Below are positions 42,075 to 49,940 of a stretch of DNA of 49,940 bases, one piece after another. Location of the stretch: positions 1 to 49,940 of the forward strand of contig JBILMZ010000003.1 in NCBI GenBank assembly GCA_044375275.1, in the 5' to 3' direction. Every line of letters begins with the position of its first letter. Position 1 is the stretch's first letter. A model generated the notes under the pieces. It saw only the letters and a program-made list of their open reading frames with translations. It ran no database searches and was not told the DNA's origin. Origin of the DNA: SZUA-430 sp044375275. Its GTDB lineage: Bacteria; Pseudomonadota; Alphaproteobacteria; Micropepsales; Micropepsaceae. The translations under genes were made by a program, and so were the position numbers.

Positions 42075-42245
42075 ATGAGCAAGGCTGGAAAAACACAGGC
42101 GGAAATCCGTAAGGAGCGTCAGGCAGCAGCCCTGCGGGCCAACCTGAAACGCCGAAAGGCGCAGGCGAGGGCGCAGGCGCCCGCATTAACCGAGGATGCA
42201 GACACCGTATCCCAACAAAATTCCTCCGAAACGGCCAAAAAATAG
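42075..42245 (+). CDS. Small basic conserved protein upstream of murA
   Basis: A 56-residue protein, MSKAGKTQAEIRKERQAAAL followed by RANLKRRKAQARAQ and a Ser/Glu-rich tail. A similar small Arg/Lys-rich protein with an L-R-x-N-L-x-R-R-K-A-Q core sits before murA in many Alphaproteobacteria, so I take it as a real gene. The first 35 residues look like one charged amphipathic helix. No function is known to me. The ATG at 42075 lacks a strong Shine-Dalgarno (GTGAAGC). Confidence 0.72.
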   Translation: MSKAGKTQAEIRKERQAAALRANLKRRKAQARAQAPALTEDADTVSQQNSSETAKK

Positions 42246-42428
42246 CCCTCCAGCGCCCGGAAGGCGCCATTGTTTGGACGGAGCCTCTCATATAAACGTG
42301 AGGCCTTGGCAGGCGCTTCGCCAGCTGCATCCCGTAAGGGTCGCAAGCGCGAAGGATTGGCCTGATGGCACAGGACCGCGCGCTGAAGGGTGCAAGGCCT
42401 CCGTGGTTTTCACAAAAAAGGTAGTGGC

Positions 42429-43715
42429 GTGGACAGAATTCAGGTTCGTGGCGGAAATCGGTTGAATGGCGAGATCCGCATCTCAGGTGCCAAGAACGCC
42501 GCCCTGCCTCTGATGGTCGCGAGCCTTCTCACCGACGAGCCGCTGATCCTCGCAAGCGTTCCGCACCTGACGGACATTTCACAGCTGGCGGAAATTCTCG
42601 CCGGTCTCGGCGTTGACATCACGCTTGACGGAAACGGCCGCACCGAAGCCGAGATCGGTCGCGTCCTGAACCTTCACGCCCGCACGATCAAGTCGACCGA
42701 AGCCCCCTACGAGCTTGTCCGCAAGATGCGCGCAAGCTTCCTCGTGATCGGCCCGCTGATCGCGCGTTGCCACAAGGCGAAAGTCTCGCTGCCGGGCGGC
42801 TGTGCCATTGGCACGCGGCCGGTGGACCTTCACCTCAAGGGCCTCGAAGCGATGGGCACGGAAATCGAGCTCAGCGAAGGCTATGTGATCGCAAAGGCGC
42901 CCAAGGGCTTGCATGGCGCGCGCATCAATTTCCCCTTCGTGTCGGTTGGCGCCACGGAAAACCTGGTCATGGCCGCGACCCTCGCAAAGGGCACGACCAT
43001 CCTCGAGAATGCAGCGACGGAGCCGGAAGTCACGGATCTCGTCCACTGCCTGCAGGCAATGGGTGCAAAGATTGACGGCGTCGGGACACGGACCATCACG
43101 ATTGAAGGTGTGGATCGCCTGCACGGCGCCAGCCACACAGTGCTGCCCGATCGCATCGAGACGGGCACCTATATGATGGCGATCGCGGCCACAGGCGGAG
43201 AGGTTGAGCTCACGGGCACCCGCGCTGACCTGGTTGAAGCCGTCATTCCGCTGCTCAAGGATGCAGGAGTCGGAATCCAGACCACGAACCGTGGCATCCG
43301 CGTGTCGAGAAACGGCGCCCATTATACGGGCGTGGAAGTGACCACAGAGCCCTATCCGGGTTTCCCGACGGATCTCCAGGCGCAACTCATGGCGCTCATG
43401 TGCACGGCCAATGGCGTCTCGCGGATCACGGAAACTATTTTCGAGAACCGCTTCATGCATGCGCCTGAGTTGCTGCGCATGGGAGCCGACATTACGATCG
43501 ATCACCAGACCGCCGTGGTGCGTGGCGTCAACCGCTTGAGGGGAGCGCCCGTGATGGCGACAGATCTGCGGGCGTCGGTGAGCCTCATCATCGCAGGCCT
43601 CGCGGCAGAAGGCGAAACCGTGGTCAATCGTGTGTACCACCTTGACCGCGGCTTTGAACGTATTGAAGAAAAGCTGTCGGCGGTGGGCGCAGACATTCGC
43701 CGGGTCAAGGGCTGA
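42429..43715 (+). CDS. murA: UDP-N-acetylglucosamine 1-carboxyvinyltransferase MurA
   Basis: First committed step of peptidoglycan synthesis: transfers enolpyruvate to UDP-GlcNAc. It is 428 residues. The GTG start at 42429 gives MDRIQVRGGNRLNGEIRISG and has AAGGT upstream; the frame extends to 42390 without homology. The catalytic Cys125 in SLPGGCAIGTRPVDLHLKGL is the fosfomycin-sensitive type. PGFPTDLQAQLMALM and FENRFMHAPELLRMGADI are conserved. It heads the DUF2948-hisD-UPF0262 block. Confidence 0.97.
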   Translation: MDRIQVRGGNRLNGEIRISGAKNAALPLMVASLLTDEPLILASVPHLTDISQLAEILAGLGVDITLDGNGRTEAEIGRVLNLHARTIKSTEAPYELVRKMRASFLVIGPLIARCHKAKVSLPGGCAIGTRPVDLHLKGLEAMGTEIELSEGYVIAKAPKGLHGARINFPFVSVGATENLVMAATLAKGTTILENAATEPEVTDLVHCLQAMGAKIDGVGTRTITIEGVDRLHGASHTVLPDRIETGTYMMAIAATGGEVELTGTRADLVEAVIPLLKDAGVGIQTTNRGIRVSRNGAHYTGVEVTTEPYPGFPTDLQAQLMALMCTANGVSRITETIFENRFMHAPELLRMGADITIDHQTAVVRGVNRLRGAPVMATDLRASVSLIIAGLAAEGETVVNRVYHLDRGFERIEEKLSAVGADIRRVKG

Positions 43716-43724
43716 ACAAAAAGA

Positions 43725-44201
43725 ATGACTTCACTTCGCTTGAGGGCAATCGACCAGCTCGATCTGAGCGTCATCGCGGCGCACCTTCAGGACGCCGTCA
43801 CCAGGGTCGCGGACATGGGATATGACGCGCGTCGTCGCCGGTTCGCGATCCTCTTCAACCGCTTCATGTGGGAAGACGTCCAGGACGATTCAGGCAAAGG
43901 CCCGAAGCCGGACGCAACCGCTCCCTTTCGCAGGGTACGAAGCGCCGTCCACTTCGACGGCGTGATGCGGGTACAGACCAGCGGCCTGAAGCTGAAGCAC
44001 GGCGATGCCGTTGCCGAGCTCCTGACACTCAAATTCGAGCCTGCCAGTGAACCCGCTGGCGTCATGACCCTTACTTTCGCAGGGGGCGCGACGGTGAAGC
44101 TGGAAGTCGAATGTCTTGACGCCTGGCTGAGCGACACCAGCGCGCCATGGTCGACGCAGTCGCGACCCGACCACGGGATTGCAGACAGTGAGGCAGGCTA
44201 G
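43725..44201 (+). CDS. DUF2948 family protein
   Basis: A 158-residue cytosolic protein of unknown function. The family pattern is visible in LDLSVIAAHLQDAVTRVADM, ARRRRFAILFNRFMWED, FDGVMRVQTSGLKLKHGDAV, and AEL-LTLKFEP with a Trp near the end (LDAWLSDTSAPW). It lies between murA (9-base gap) and hisD (3-base gap), a position conserved in Alphaproteobacteria. Its tight linkage suggests co-transcription, not a known role. Confidence 0.9.
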   Translation: MTSLRLRAIDQLDLSVIAAHLQDAVTRVADMGYDARRRRFAILFNRFMWEDVQDDSGKGPKPDATAPFRRVRSAVHFDGVMRVQTSGLKLKHGDAVAELLTLKFEPASEPAGVMTLTFAGGATVKLEVECLDAWLSDTSAPWSTQSRPDHGIADSEAG

Positions 44202-44204
44202 GTC

Positions 44205-45497
44205 ATGCCGGCGTGGCTGAATGCAGACGAACCCGGATTTGGCAGTGACCTTGAGCGCCTGCTGACCCAGCGCAGCGGTTCCATGCAGCGTGTCGACGCG
44301 CCCGTGCGCGCGATCATCGACGACGTGATTGCGAACGGAGACGAGGCGCTGCTGCGCTATACGCGCAAGTTCGACCGCTTCGATGTCACTGTGGCGACAC
44401 TGCGGGTGACGGACGCCGAAATCGACGCGGCCATGGCCGTTGTGCCGCACGCCACGCTTCAGGCGCTGGAACTGGCAGCACGCCGCATAGAAGCGTTCCA
44501 TGCGCGCCACTTGCCGCGCGATGATTCGTACACGGACGAAACCGGCGCGCTCCTCGGTGCGCGGTGGACGCCCATCGATGCCGCCGGTCTGTACGTACCC
44601 GGTGGTCAGGCCGCCTATCCCTCAAGCGTGCTGATGAACGCGGTGCCGGCCCGGATAGCCGGTGTTGGCCGGATTGTCATGGTGTCACCGTCACCGGACG
44701 GACGCATGAACCCGCTCGTGCTGGCGGCAGCCCGTCTCGCCGGCGTTCACGAAGTCTATCGCGTTGGCGGCGCGCAGGCCGTGGCAGCCCTCGCATGGGG
44801 AACACAGACGATCAGGCCCGTCGACAAGATCGTGGGCCCCGGCAACGCCTGGGTAGCCGAGGCCAAACGCCAGGTGTTCGGCCGGGTCGGCATCGATTCG
44901 ATCGCCGGCCCCTCCGAAGTGCTGATCATCGCCGATGGCAAAAACAACCCGGACTGGATTGCCGCCGACCTGCTCGCGCAGGCAGAACATGACGAGGATG
45001 CACAGAGCCTGCTCGTAACCGACAGCGAGCCATTTGCCCGCAGCGTGGCGGGCGCCGTCGACACATTGCTCACCAGGCTCCCGCGCGCAGCCATCGCCCG
45101 GAAGAGCTGGGACGCCCACGGCGGCATCATCATCGTCAGTTCACTGTCGAAGGCGGGTGCCATCGCCAACAGGGTCGCCCCGGAACATCTGCAGATCTGC
45201 ACGCCGGACCCCGCAGCCATCGCGGCAACAGTGCGTCACGCGGGCGCCATTTTCCTCGGCGCGACAACACCGGAAGCCATCGGTGACTACGTGGGAGGGC
45301 CCAACCATGTGCTGCCAACGTCCGGCGCCGCCCGCTTCTCGTCCGGTCTTTCGGCCCTCGACTTCATGAAGCGGACAACGATCCTGTCGACGCCGGCCGG
45401 GGCACTTGAAGCCATCGGACCAAGCGCCGCACTGATGGCAGATGCCGAAGGTCTCGATGCGCATGCATTGTCTGTCCGCGTGAGGCTCGGCTCATGA
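44205..45497 (+). CDS. hisD: Histidinol dehydrogenase HisD
   Basis: Zinc enzyme that oxidises L-histidinol to L-histidine with two NAD+. It is 430 residues. Signatures: GLYVPGGQAAYPSSVLMNAV, YRVGGAQAVAALAWGT, VGPGNAWVAEAKRQVFG, the zinc and acid-base residues around LAQAEHDEDAQ and VAPEHLQ, and the C-terminal VLPTSGAARFSSGLS. No other his genes are nearby, so hisD is separated from the rest of the pathway, as is usual in this class. It overlaps the next gene by 4 bases. Confidence 0.97.
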   Translation: MPAWLNADEPGFGSDLERLLTQRSGSMQRVDAPVRAIIDDVIANGDEALLRYTRKFDRFDVTVATLRVTDAEIDAAMAVVPHATLQALELAARRIEAFHARHLPRDDSYTDETGALLGARWTPIDAAGLYVPGGQAAYPSSVLMNAVPARIAGVGRIVMVSPSPDGRMNPLVLAAARLAGVHEVYRVGGAQAVAALAWGTQTIRPVDKIVGPGNAWVAEAKRQVFGRVGIDSIAGPSEVLIIADGKNNPDWIAADLLAQAEHDEDAQSLLVTDSEPFARSVAGAVDTLLTRLPRAAIARKSWDAHGGIIIVSSLSKAGAIANRVAPEHLQICTPDPAAIAATVRHAGAIFLGATTPEAIGDYVGGPNHVLPTSGAARFSSGLSALDFMKRTTILSTPAGALEAIGPSAALMADAEGLDAHALSVRVRLGS

Positions 45498-45985
45498 GCG
45501 GTACCGAAGAGATCAGGATCCTGACGCGCCTGATCGACATCGAACTCGACCAGGAGAGCATCGCGCACCGCGGGCCGGACGTCGATCACGAGCGCAAGAT
45601 CGCCATCTTCGACCTGCTGGAGGAAAATCACTTCCAGCCGGCGGGATCCGAAGGCGGGCCTTACCGTCTGCGCCTTGGCCTGCAGGAGAACCGCCTGGTC
45701 TTCCAGATCACGCACGAGTCTGACGCAAGCCAGTTCACGCACGTGCTGTCTCTCACGCCGCTCAAGCGCGTCATTCGCGATTACTTCGTTGTGTGCGACA
45801 CGTACTACCAGGCGATACGCAGTGCATCACCCATGCAGATCGAGGCGATCGACATGGGCAGGCGAGGCCTGCATGACGAGGGCTCGCAACTGCTGCGCGA
45901 GCGCCTGACTGGCAAGATCACCGTCGACCACGATACGGCCCGCAGGCTCTTCACGCTCATCTGCGCCCTGAGGATGAAGGTCTGA
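45494..45985 (+). CDS. UPF0262 family protein
   Basis: A 163-residue uncharacterised protein of the alphaproteobacterial UPF0262 family. Conserved blocks are VDHERKIAIFDLLEENHFQP, YRLRLGLQENRLVFQI, SLTPLKRVIRDYFVVCDTYY, and IEAIDMGRRGLHDEGSQLLR. It overlaps hisD (ATGA) and is followed one base later by the phosphatase gene, so translation of all three is probably coupled. No catalytic residues can be assigned. Confidence 0.93.
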   Translation: MSGTEEIRILTRLIDIELDQESIAHRGPDVDHERKIAIFDLLEENHFQPAGSEGGPYRLRLGLQENRLVFQITHESDASQFTHVLSLTPLKRVIRDYFVVCDTYYQAIRSASPMQIEAIDMGRRGLHDEGSQLLRERLTGKITVDHDTARRLFTLICALRMKV

Positions 45986-45986
45986 G

Positions 45987-46451
45987 ATGGGTGTTGCTGG
46001 TCCCAACGGCGAAGAGTTGCCCGGCGCAATCCTGTTCGCATGCTCGCTTAACGCGATCCGCTCGCCGATGGCGGCATCGCTCATGAAGCATCTCTATGGA
46101 ACGAGGATCTATGTCGAATCATGTGGCGTGCGTGCGGGCACGCTCGATCCTCTCGCAGTGGCCGTGATGGATGAGATCGGCATCGACCTGTCCCACTTTC
46201 ACCCGAAGTCCTTCGAGACCCTGTCCGACACGTCGTTTGACCTGATTGTTACCCTCAGCCCACAGGCGCGACACAAGGCGTTGGAATTGACGCGGGCCCA
46301 GGCAGTGGAGGTCGAATACTGGAAAATTCCGGATCCCAGCGCTTGCGAAGGCGCGCGGGATCAGAGGCTTGAGGCCTACAGGGACGCCCGCGACAATATC
46401 CTCAGATTCATTAAGGAGCATTTCGGGGCCCGTCAGGCCTCGGAAATCTAA
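45987..46451 (+). CDS. Low-molecular-weight protein tyrosine phosphatase-like protein
   Basis: A 154-residue member of the LMW-PTP/arsenate reductase fold. The P-loop is FACSLNAIRSPMA, with nucleophile Cys19 and Arg25 (CX5R), in the phosphatase form CxxNxxRS. The general acid would be Asp in KIPDPSACEG, corresponding to the DPY/F loop. Family proteins here are often labelled ArsC-like. The linkage to UPF0262, hisD and infA is conserved, but the substrate is unknown. A 114-base gap then leads to infA. Confidence 0.88.
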   Translation: MGVAGPNGEELPGAILFACSLNAIRSPMAASLMKHLYGTRIYVESCGVRAGTLDPLAVAVMDEIGIDLSHFHPKSFETLSDTSFDLIVTLSPQARHKALELTRAQAVEVEYWKIPDPSACEGARDQRLEAYRDARDNILRFIKEHFGARQASEI

Positions 46452-46565
46452 ACCTTTTGCCACCTTGATTTTATGGATTTCGCTGCCATGCTCCCGGCCG
46501 TTTCGTGCCCGGACCGCTTTTGCGCTCCATTGCACCCATCCAGAAAGAAATCGAGTCACCACTGA

Positions 46566-46784
46566 ATGTCGAAGGAAGAACTCTTAAGTTTCGAAGGTAC
46601 CGTGATTGAATTGCTGCCGAACGCAACATTCCGTGTGAAGCTTGACAACGACCACGTGGTGATCGCGCACACGGCAGGCAAGATGCGCAAGAACCGCATT
46701 CGCGTGCTCGCCGGTGACAAGGTGACGGTGGAAATGACGCCGTATGACCTGACAAAGGGCCGGATCGTCTACCGAAGCAAATAG
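46566..46784 (+). CDS. infA: Translation initiation factor IF-1
   Basis: Binds the 30S A site during initiation. It is 72 residues, an S1-like OB fold (MSKEELLSFEGTVIELLPNA; FRVKLDNDHVVIAHTAGKMR; MTPYDLTKGRIVYRSK). It is full length and matches the family closely. Its stop overlaps the maf GTG by one base. The 114-base gap upstream (46452-46565) probably holds its promoter. Confidence 0.98.
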   Translation: MSKEELLSFEGTVIELLPNATFRVKLDNDHVVIAHTAGKMRKNRIRVLAGDKVTVEMTPYDLTKGRIVYRSK

Positions 46785-47368
46785 TGGCCAGACCGCAACT
46801 CATCCTCGCAAGCGCCAGTCCACGGCGCCTCGCCCTGCTCGAACAGATCGGCATCAGGCCTGATCGGACAGAACCCGCAGACATTGATGAAAGCCAGCTC
46901 AAGGCGGAACTGCCGCGCGCCCATGCGCTGCGCATCGCCTCGACGAAAGCACGCACGGTCGCAGCCCGTCTCGGGGACAGTCAGCGCGCCTGCATCCTCG
47001 CGGCCGACACAGTCGTCGCCTGCGGTCGCCGCATCCTCCCCAAGGCCGAAGCCGATGACACGGTCGTCGAGTGCCTCCAGTTCCTTTCGGGTCGCAGCCA
47101 CACGGTCCTGACCGCCGTCGCGGTGATTGACGCTGACGGAAAGCTGCGCACCAGGCTGTGTGAGACAAAAGTGGTCTTTCGGCGGTTGGAGACGGCTGAA
47201 ATAGAGGCGTACCGGTTGTCAGGCGAAGGCCTGGGCAAGGCCGGCGGCTATGCCATCCAGGGACGCGCAGCCGTTTTTGTGCGGTTCCTCTCGGGTTCCT
47301 ATCCAAACGTTGTAGGTTTGCCCCTCGCGGAAACCTTTCAGATGCTTAGGACGTGCGGAGCCATCTGA
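46784..47368 (+). CDS. maf: Maf-like nucleotide pyrophosphatase
   Basis: Hydrolyses non-canonical or canonical nucleoside triphosphates; some family members affect septation. It is 194 residues. Motifs: LILASASPRRLALLEQIGI at the N-terminus, the catalytic Asp in ILAADTVVAC, FLSGRSHTVLTAVAVI, and GKAGGYAIQGRAAVFV near the C-terminus. GTG start at 46784, one base into the infA stop. Followed by rng after 37 bases. Confidence 0.95.
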   Translation: MARPQLILASASPRRLALLEQIGIRPDRTEPADIDESQLKAELPRAHALRIASTKARTVAARLGDSQRACILAADTVVACGRRILPKAEADDTVVECLQFLSGRSHTVLTAVAVIDADGKLRTRLCETKVVFRRLETAEIEAYRLSGEGLGKAGGYAIQGRAAVFVRFLSGSYPNVVGLPLAETFQMLRTCGAI

Positions 47369-47405
47369 ACCTGCTAGACTGTCGCCAACAACATATTGAA
47401 GCGGC

Positions 47406-48905
47406 ATGGCATCTGAAATCCTGATCAATGTGGGTCCTGCTGAAACGCGGGTCGCCTTCGTGGAGCAGTCGCGACTGAGCGAGGTGTTCTTCGAGCGCAC
47501 GAACGCGGGCGAGGAAGCTGGCCGTGCGGGGCATCGCCTGTTGGGCAACATCATGCTGGGACGCGTCCAGCGCGTGCTGCCGGGAATGCAGGCGGCATTC
47601 GTGGACCTTGGCCTGGAGCGCGCAGGATTTCTGGCGGCACGTGAGGCGCGTTGCCTTGCCGATCTGCCAAGCTTCATGGACCAGCCCTGCATTTCCAAGT
47701 GCGTCCGCGAAGGCGATGCGGTTCTGGTACAGGTGATCAAGGATCCCATCAGCGAGAAGGGCGCGCGCCTTTCGGCAAACGTCACGCTCGCCGGACGCCT
47801 CGTTGTGATGGTGCCCAACCAGTCTGGCGTCGCCCTGTCGCGACGCATTGAGGACGAGCCTGAGCGCCGACGCCTCTCGGGGATCATCAATGACATCATT
47901 GCCTCCGACAAGCGCGTGCCGGCAGGCGCGGGCTTCATCGTCAGGACGGCTGCGCTGATGGCGACACGCGAAGACATTGCGTCCGACATCGCGCGCCTCG
48001 GAGACGAATGGAGCATCATCCTTGCCCGCAAGCGCATGGCCAAGGTGCCGGCCACGGTCTATCACGATCTGGATTCAGTCGAGCGCACGCTGAGGGACGG
48101 CGTCGATGAGGAGACGAAACGCGTCCTGATCGATGATCCCGACGCCGTCGCCCGCGCACGCGCCTACGCAGAGCGCACGATGCCGGAAGTGCTGCCGCGG
48201 ATCCACGCCTTCAACGGACCCGGTCAGCTCTTTGACGAGTACAACATCGAAGGCGAAATCGAGGCCCTGCTGCATCCACGCGTGCGGTTGCCGTCAGGCG
48301 GATGGATCACGCTCGAGGGCACCGAGGCGCTGACATCGATCGATGTGAACTCGGGCAGCTTTACCGAAGCGACGGGTCTCGAAGAGACATCCCTCAGGAC
48401 GAACCTCGAAGCGGCCGCTGAGATAGGGCGCCAGCTGCGCCTGCGGGGGATCGGCGGACTGATTGTCATCGACTTCATCCATCTCAACGAGCCCGAGCAC
48501 ATCGCACAGGTGCTGACCGTGCTCGCGGAGAGCGTTTCAAGGGATAGAACGCCGACGCAGATCCTGCCGATGTCGGCATTCGGCCTCGTCGAAATGACCC
48601 GCAAGCGCGTGCGCGAACCTGTGTCAAAGCTTTTCACCGAACACTGCGATCCCTGCCACGGCCACGGCCGCATCAAGACCGTCGTGACGGTTGCAGCCGA
48701 ACTCCTGCGCCGCGCCGCCCGAGAGAGCCGCGCAAGACCCGGCCTCAAGCTGGTCGCTGTTGCAGCGCCCGAGATCATTCGCTGGATTGAGGGGCAGGGC
48801 CACGAGTTCATGCAGGGCCTGAGGAAACACGTGCCCGCAGGCTTGCGTCTTGAAGCCCGCCCGGCATTCCGCCGTGATCAATTCGATGTCGGAGCCGACA
48901 CATGA
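47406..48905 (+). CDS. rng: Ribonuclease E/G family protein (RNase G type)
   Basis: Endoribonuclease for rRNA and mRNA processing. It is 499 residues with no long E-type scaffold tail, so closer to RNase G. An S1 domain lies at about 35-120 (GNIMLGRVQRVLPGMQAAFV). A 5'-sensor/RNase H-like part follows. The catalytic acids are in TSIDVNSGSF and VIDFIHL. The zinc link is HCDPCHGHGR. It overlaps yacG by 4 bases (ATGA). The maf-rng-yacG order is conserved. Confidence 0.94.
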   Translation: MASEILINVGPAETRVAFVEQSRLSEVFFERTNAGEEAGRAGHRLLGNIMLGRVQRVLPGMQAAFVDLGLERAGFLAAREARCLADLPSFMDQPCISKCVREGDAVLVQVIKDPISEKGARLSANVTLAGRLVVMVPNQSGVALSRRIEDEPERRRLSGIINDIIASDKRVPAGAGFIVRTAALMATREDIASDIARLGDEWSIILARKRMAKVPATVYHDLDSVERTLRDGVDEETKRVLIDDPDAVARARAYAERTMPEVLPRIHAFNGPGQLFDEYNIEGEIEALLHPRVRLPSGGWITLEGTEALTSIDVNSGSFTEATGLEETSLRTNLEAAAEIGRQLRLRGIGGLIVIDFIHLNEPEHIAQVLTVLAESVSRDRTPTQILPMSAFGLVEMTRKRVREPVSKLFTEHCDPCHGHGRIKTVVTVAAELLRRAARESRARPGLKLVAVAAPEIIRWIEGQGHEFMQGLRKHVPAGLRLEARPAFRRDQFDVGADT

Positions 48906-49075
48906 CAGACGTTTCCGTACGCAGTTGCCCGATCTGCCGCAAACCCGAGGAGCAGAAGTTCAGGCCCTTCTGCTCGAAGCGCTGTGCAGACGTTGACCTG
49001 TCCCGTTGGCTCAAGGGCAGTTATGCCATTCCGGCAGAGGAAAAGGTCCGCGATGCCGTCGAGGATGACGAGTGA
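48902..49075 (+). CDS. yacG: DNA gyrase inhibitor YacG (zinc protein)
   Basis: A 57-residue zinc-finger protein. Four Cys, in SCPICRK and FCSKRCADVDLSRWLKGSYA, make the YacG zinc site (Cys9, 12, 24, 28). In E. coli YacG binds and inhibits gyrase. It overlaps rng at its start and the next gene at its stop (GTGA), by four bases each. Part of the maf-rng-yacG run. Confidence 0.93.
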   Translation: MTDVSVRSCPICRKPEEQKFRPFCSKRCADVDLSRWLKGSYAIPAEEKVRDAVEDDE

Positions 49076-49914
49076 GCGTCCTGTCCCTGAAACAGCGGCT
49101 GGAGCAGGGCCTGCTCATTGCTCCCGGTATTTATGACGGCGTTTCCGCCCGCCAGGCTGTCCGGGCCGGCGCAGAAGCTGTCTACATGACCGGTTTTGGC
49201 GTAGCAGGATCGCTGCTCGGTGTACCCGACATTGGCATCGTCAGCGCCACCGAGATGATCGACCGCGTGCGGGCCCTTTCAGCCGCAAGCCTGCCTGTGC
49301 CGCTCATTGCCGATGGCGACAATGGCCACGGCGGAACCGCGAATGTGGAGCGGCTTGTGAAGGCCTACGAGCAGGCAGGGGCCGCCGCCATCCAGCTCGA
49401 AGACCAGGTGCTGCCCAAGCGCTGCGGTCACATGGACGGCAAAGAAGTCATTCCGCGCGAAGAAGCCGTGGCAAAGATCCGGGCCGCGGTTAGGGCGAGG
49501 CATAGCCGTGACTTCCTCGTGATCGCGCGTACGGATGCGCGCAGCATTCACGGGCTCGACGACGCGCTGTTCCGTGCGGAAGCCTTCCTTGAATCAGGTG
49601 CGGACATCCTCTTTGTCGAGGCGCCGCAAAGCCTGGAGGAGCTGCGCCTCATCGGTGAACGCTTCAGAGGCGTGACCCTGATGGCGAACATGGTGGAAGA
49701 TGGAAAGACACCCTTGTTGGGCACGGACGAACTGTCAGCGCTGGGGTATCGGCTCGTGATCTATCCGGTAAGCGCGCTTCTGGCCGCGACACAGCTTTAT
49801 GCGGACGTTTACGAGCGCCTCCTGAAAGGGAAAATAATACCGCGCTCGGATCGTGTTTCGTTTCAGGACTACAATGACCTGATGGGGCTGAAAGCCTACC
49901 TTCAGCGCGACTGA
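49072..49914 (+). CDS. Isocitrate lyase/PEP mutase superfamily protein
   Basis: A 280-residue TIM-barrel enzyme. N-terminal LLIAPGIYDGVSARQAVRAG and YMTGFGVAGSLLG are typical of the PEP mutase/oxaloacetate decarboxylase branch. The metal loop reads LIADGDNGHGG. The substrate-closing loop is QVLPKRCGHMDGKEVI, and the IARTDARSI block follows. The Cys in KRCGH is the lyase base in methylisocitrate lyases, so lyase chemistry on a 2-methyl- or dimethyl-malate-type acid is possible; the exact substrate cannot be read. It starts inside the yacG stop (GTGA) and ends 26 bases before the window edge. Confidence 0.88.
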   Translation: MSVLSLKQRLEQGLLIAPGIYDGVSARQAVRAGAEAVYMTGFGVAGSLLGVPDIGIVSATEMIDRVRALSAASLPVPLIADGDNGHGGTANVERLVKAYEQAGAAAIQLEDQVLPKRCGHMDGKEVIPREEAVAKIRAAVRARHSRDFLVIARTDARSIHGLDDALFRAEAFLESGADILFVEAPQSLEELRLIGERFRGVTLMANMVEDGKTPLLGTDELSALGYRLVIYPVSALLAATQLYADVYERLLKGKIIPRSDRVSFQDYNDLMGLKAYLQRD

Positions 49915-49940
49915 GTTACCGGCCGGGTAAGCTTAAAGCC

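Noticed and set aside
42579..43640. A 353-codon frame antisense to murA
   Set aside because: MurA motifs on the plus strand are complete, and the antisense product is His/Arg-rich and featureless.

Overview
The window looks like about 50 kb of core chromosome from an alphaproteobacterium. The evidence is high coding density, GC-rich codon use, and several gene blocks I know from that class: pal-ybgF-tilS-ftsH, kdsD-lptC-lptA-lptB-rpoN-hpf-ptsN next to hsp20-DUF1150, rnd/tRNA-Leu/NDUFA9-like/uppP/gltD-gltB, and [small basic protein]-murA-DUF2948-hisD-UPF0262-phosphatase-infA-maf-rng-yacG. I see no insertion sequence, prophage, CRISPR array, rRNA or replication origin. The order cannot be fixed from the sequence alone. 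The unusual folP points, as an inference, towards Parvibaculales/Rhodobiaceae-like lineages.

Layout. 1-9.5 kb, plus strand: the end of the Tol-Pal cluster (pal partial, ybgF/cpoB), tilS, ftsH, a small secreted protein, folP, glmM, thiD and a PhzF-family gene. 9.5-19.9 kb, mostly minus strand: a YqaA membrane protein, a pabB-pabC fusion, the LPS-transport/sigma-54 block, kdsD, rnd and tRNA-Leu(CAG); hsp20 and a DUF1150 gene lie on the plus strand inside it. 20-31 kb: an NDUFA9-like dehydrogenase, uppP, glutamate synthase gltD-gltB, a transglycosylase with an extra N-terminal domain, a GST and queG. 31-42 kb: a TPR protein, an epimerase, a GT4 glycosyltransferase, thrS, infC, a lipoprotein, a GDPD phosphodiesterase, a putative cysteine hydrolase coupled to an L,D-transpeptidase, a beta/gamma-crystallin-like protein, tRNA-Thr(GGT) and msrA. 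42-49.9 kb: the murA-to-yacG block and an isocitrate lyase/PEP mutase family enzyme.

How the genes connect. Much of the window serves the cell envelope: Tol-Pal, FtsH, GlmM and MurA (peptidoglycan precursors), UppP (lipid carrier recycling), MtgA and the L,D-transpeptidase (wall synthesis), and KdsD with LptABC (LPS). Folate synthesis is represented twice (folP, pabB-pabC). Nitrogen control is represented by rpoN, ptsN and gltBD. Translation is represented by thrS, infC, infA, hpf, tilS, queG, rng and two tRNAs.

Most notable points. (1) The folP product resembles the mobile sulfonamide-insensitive Sul dihydropteroate synthases rather than ordinary FolP, and lies directly upstream of glmM, a gene whose remnants accompany sul2 on plasmids. 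(2) MtgA carries an N-terminal heavy-metal-associated-like fold that has lost its cysteines. (3) infC apparently starts at an ATC codon, preceded by a region with three nested perfect stems. (4) The thrS leader has two mutually exclusive hairpins beside its start. (5) A secreted protein with a probable Cys-His-Asp triad is translationally coupled to a Tat-type L,D-transpeptidase.
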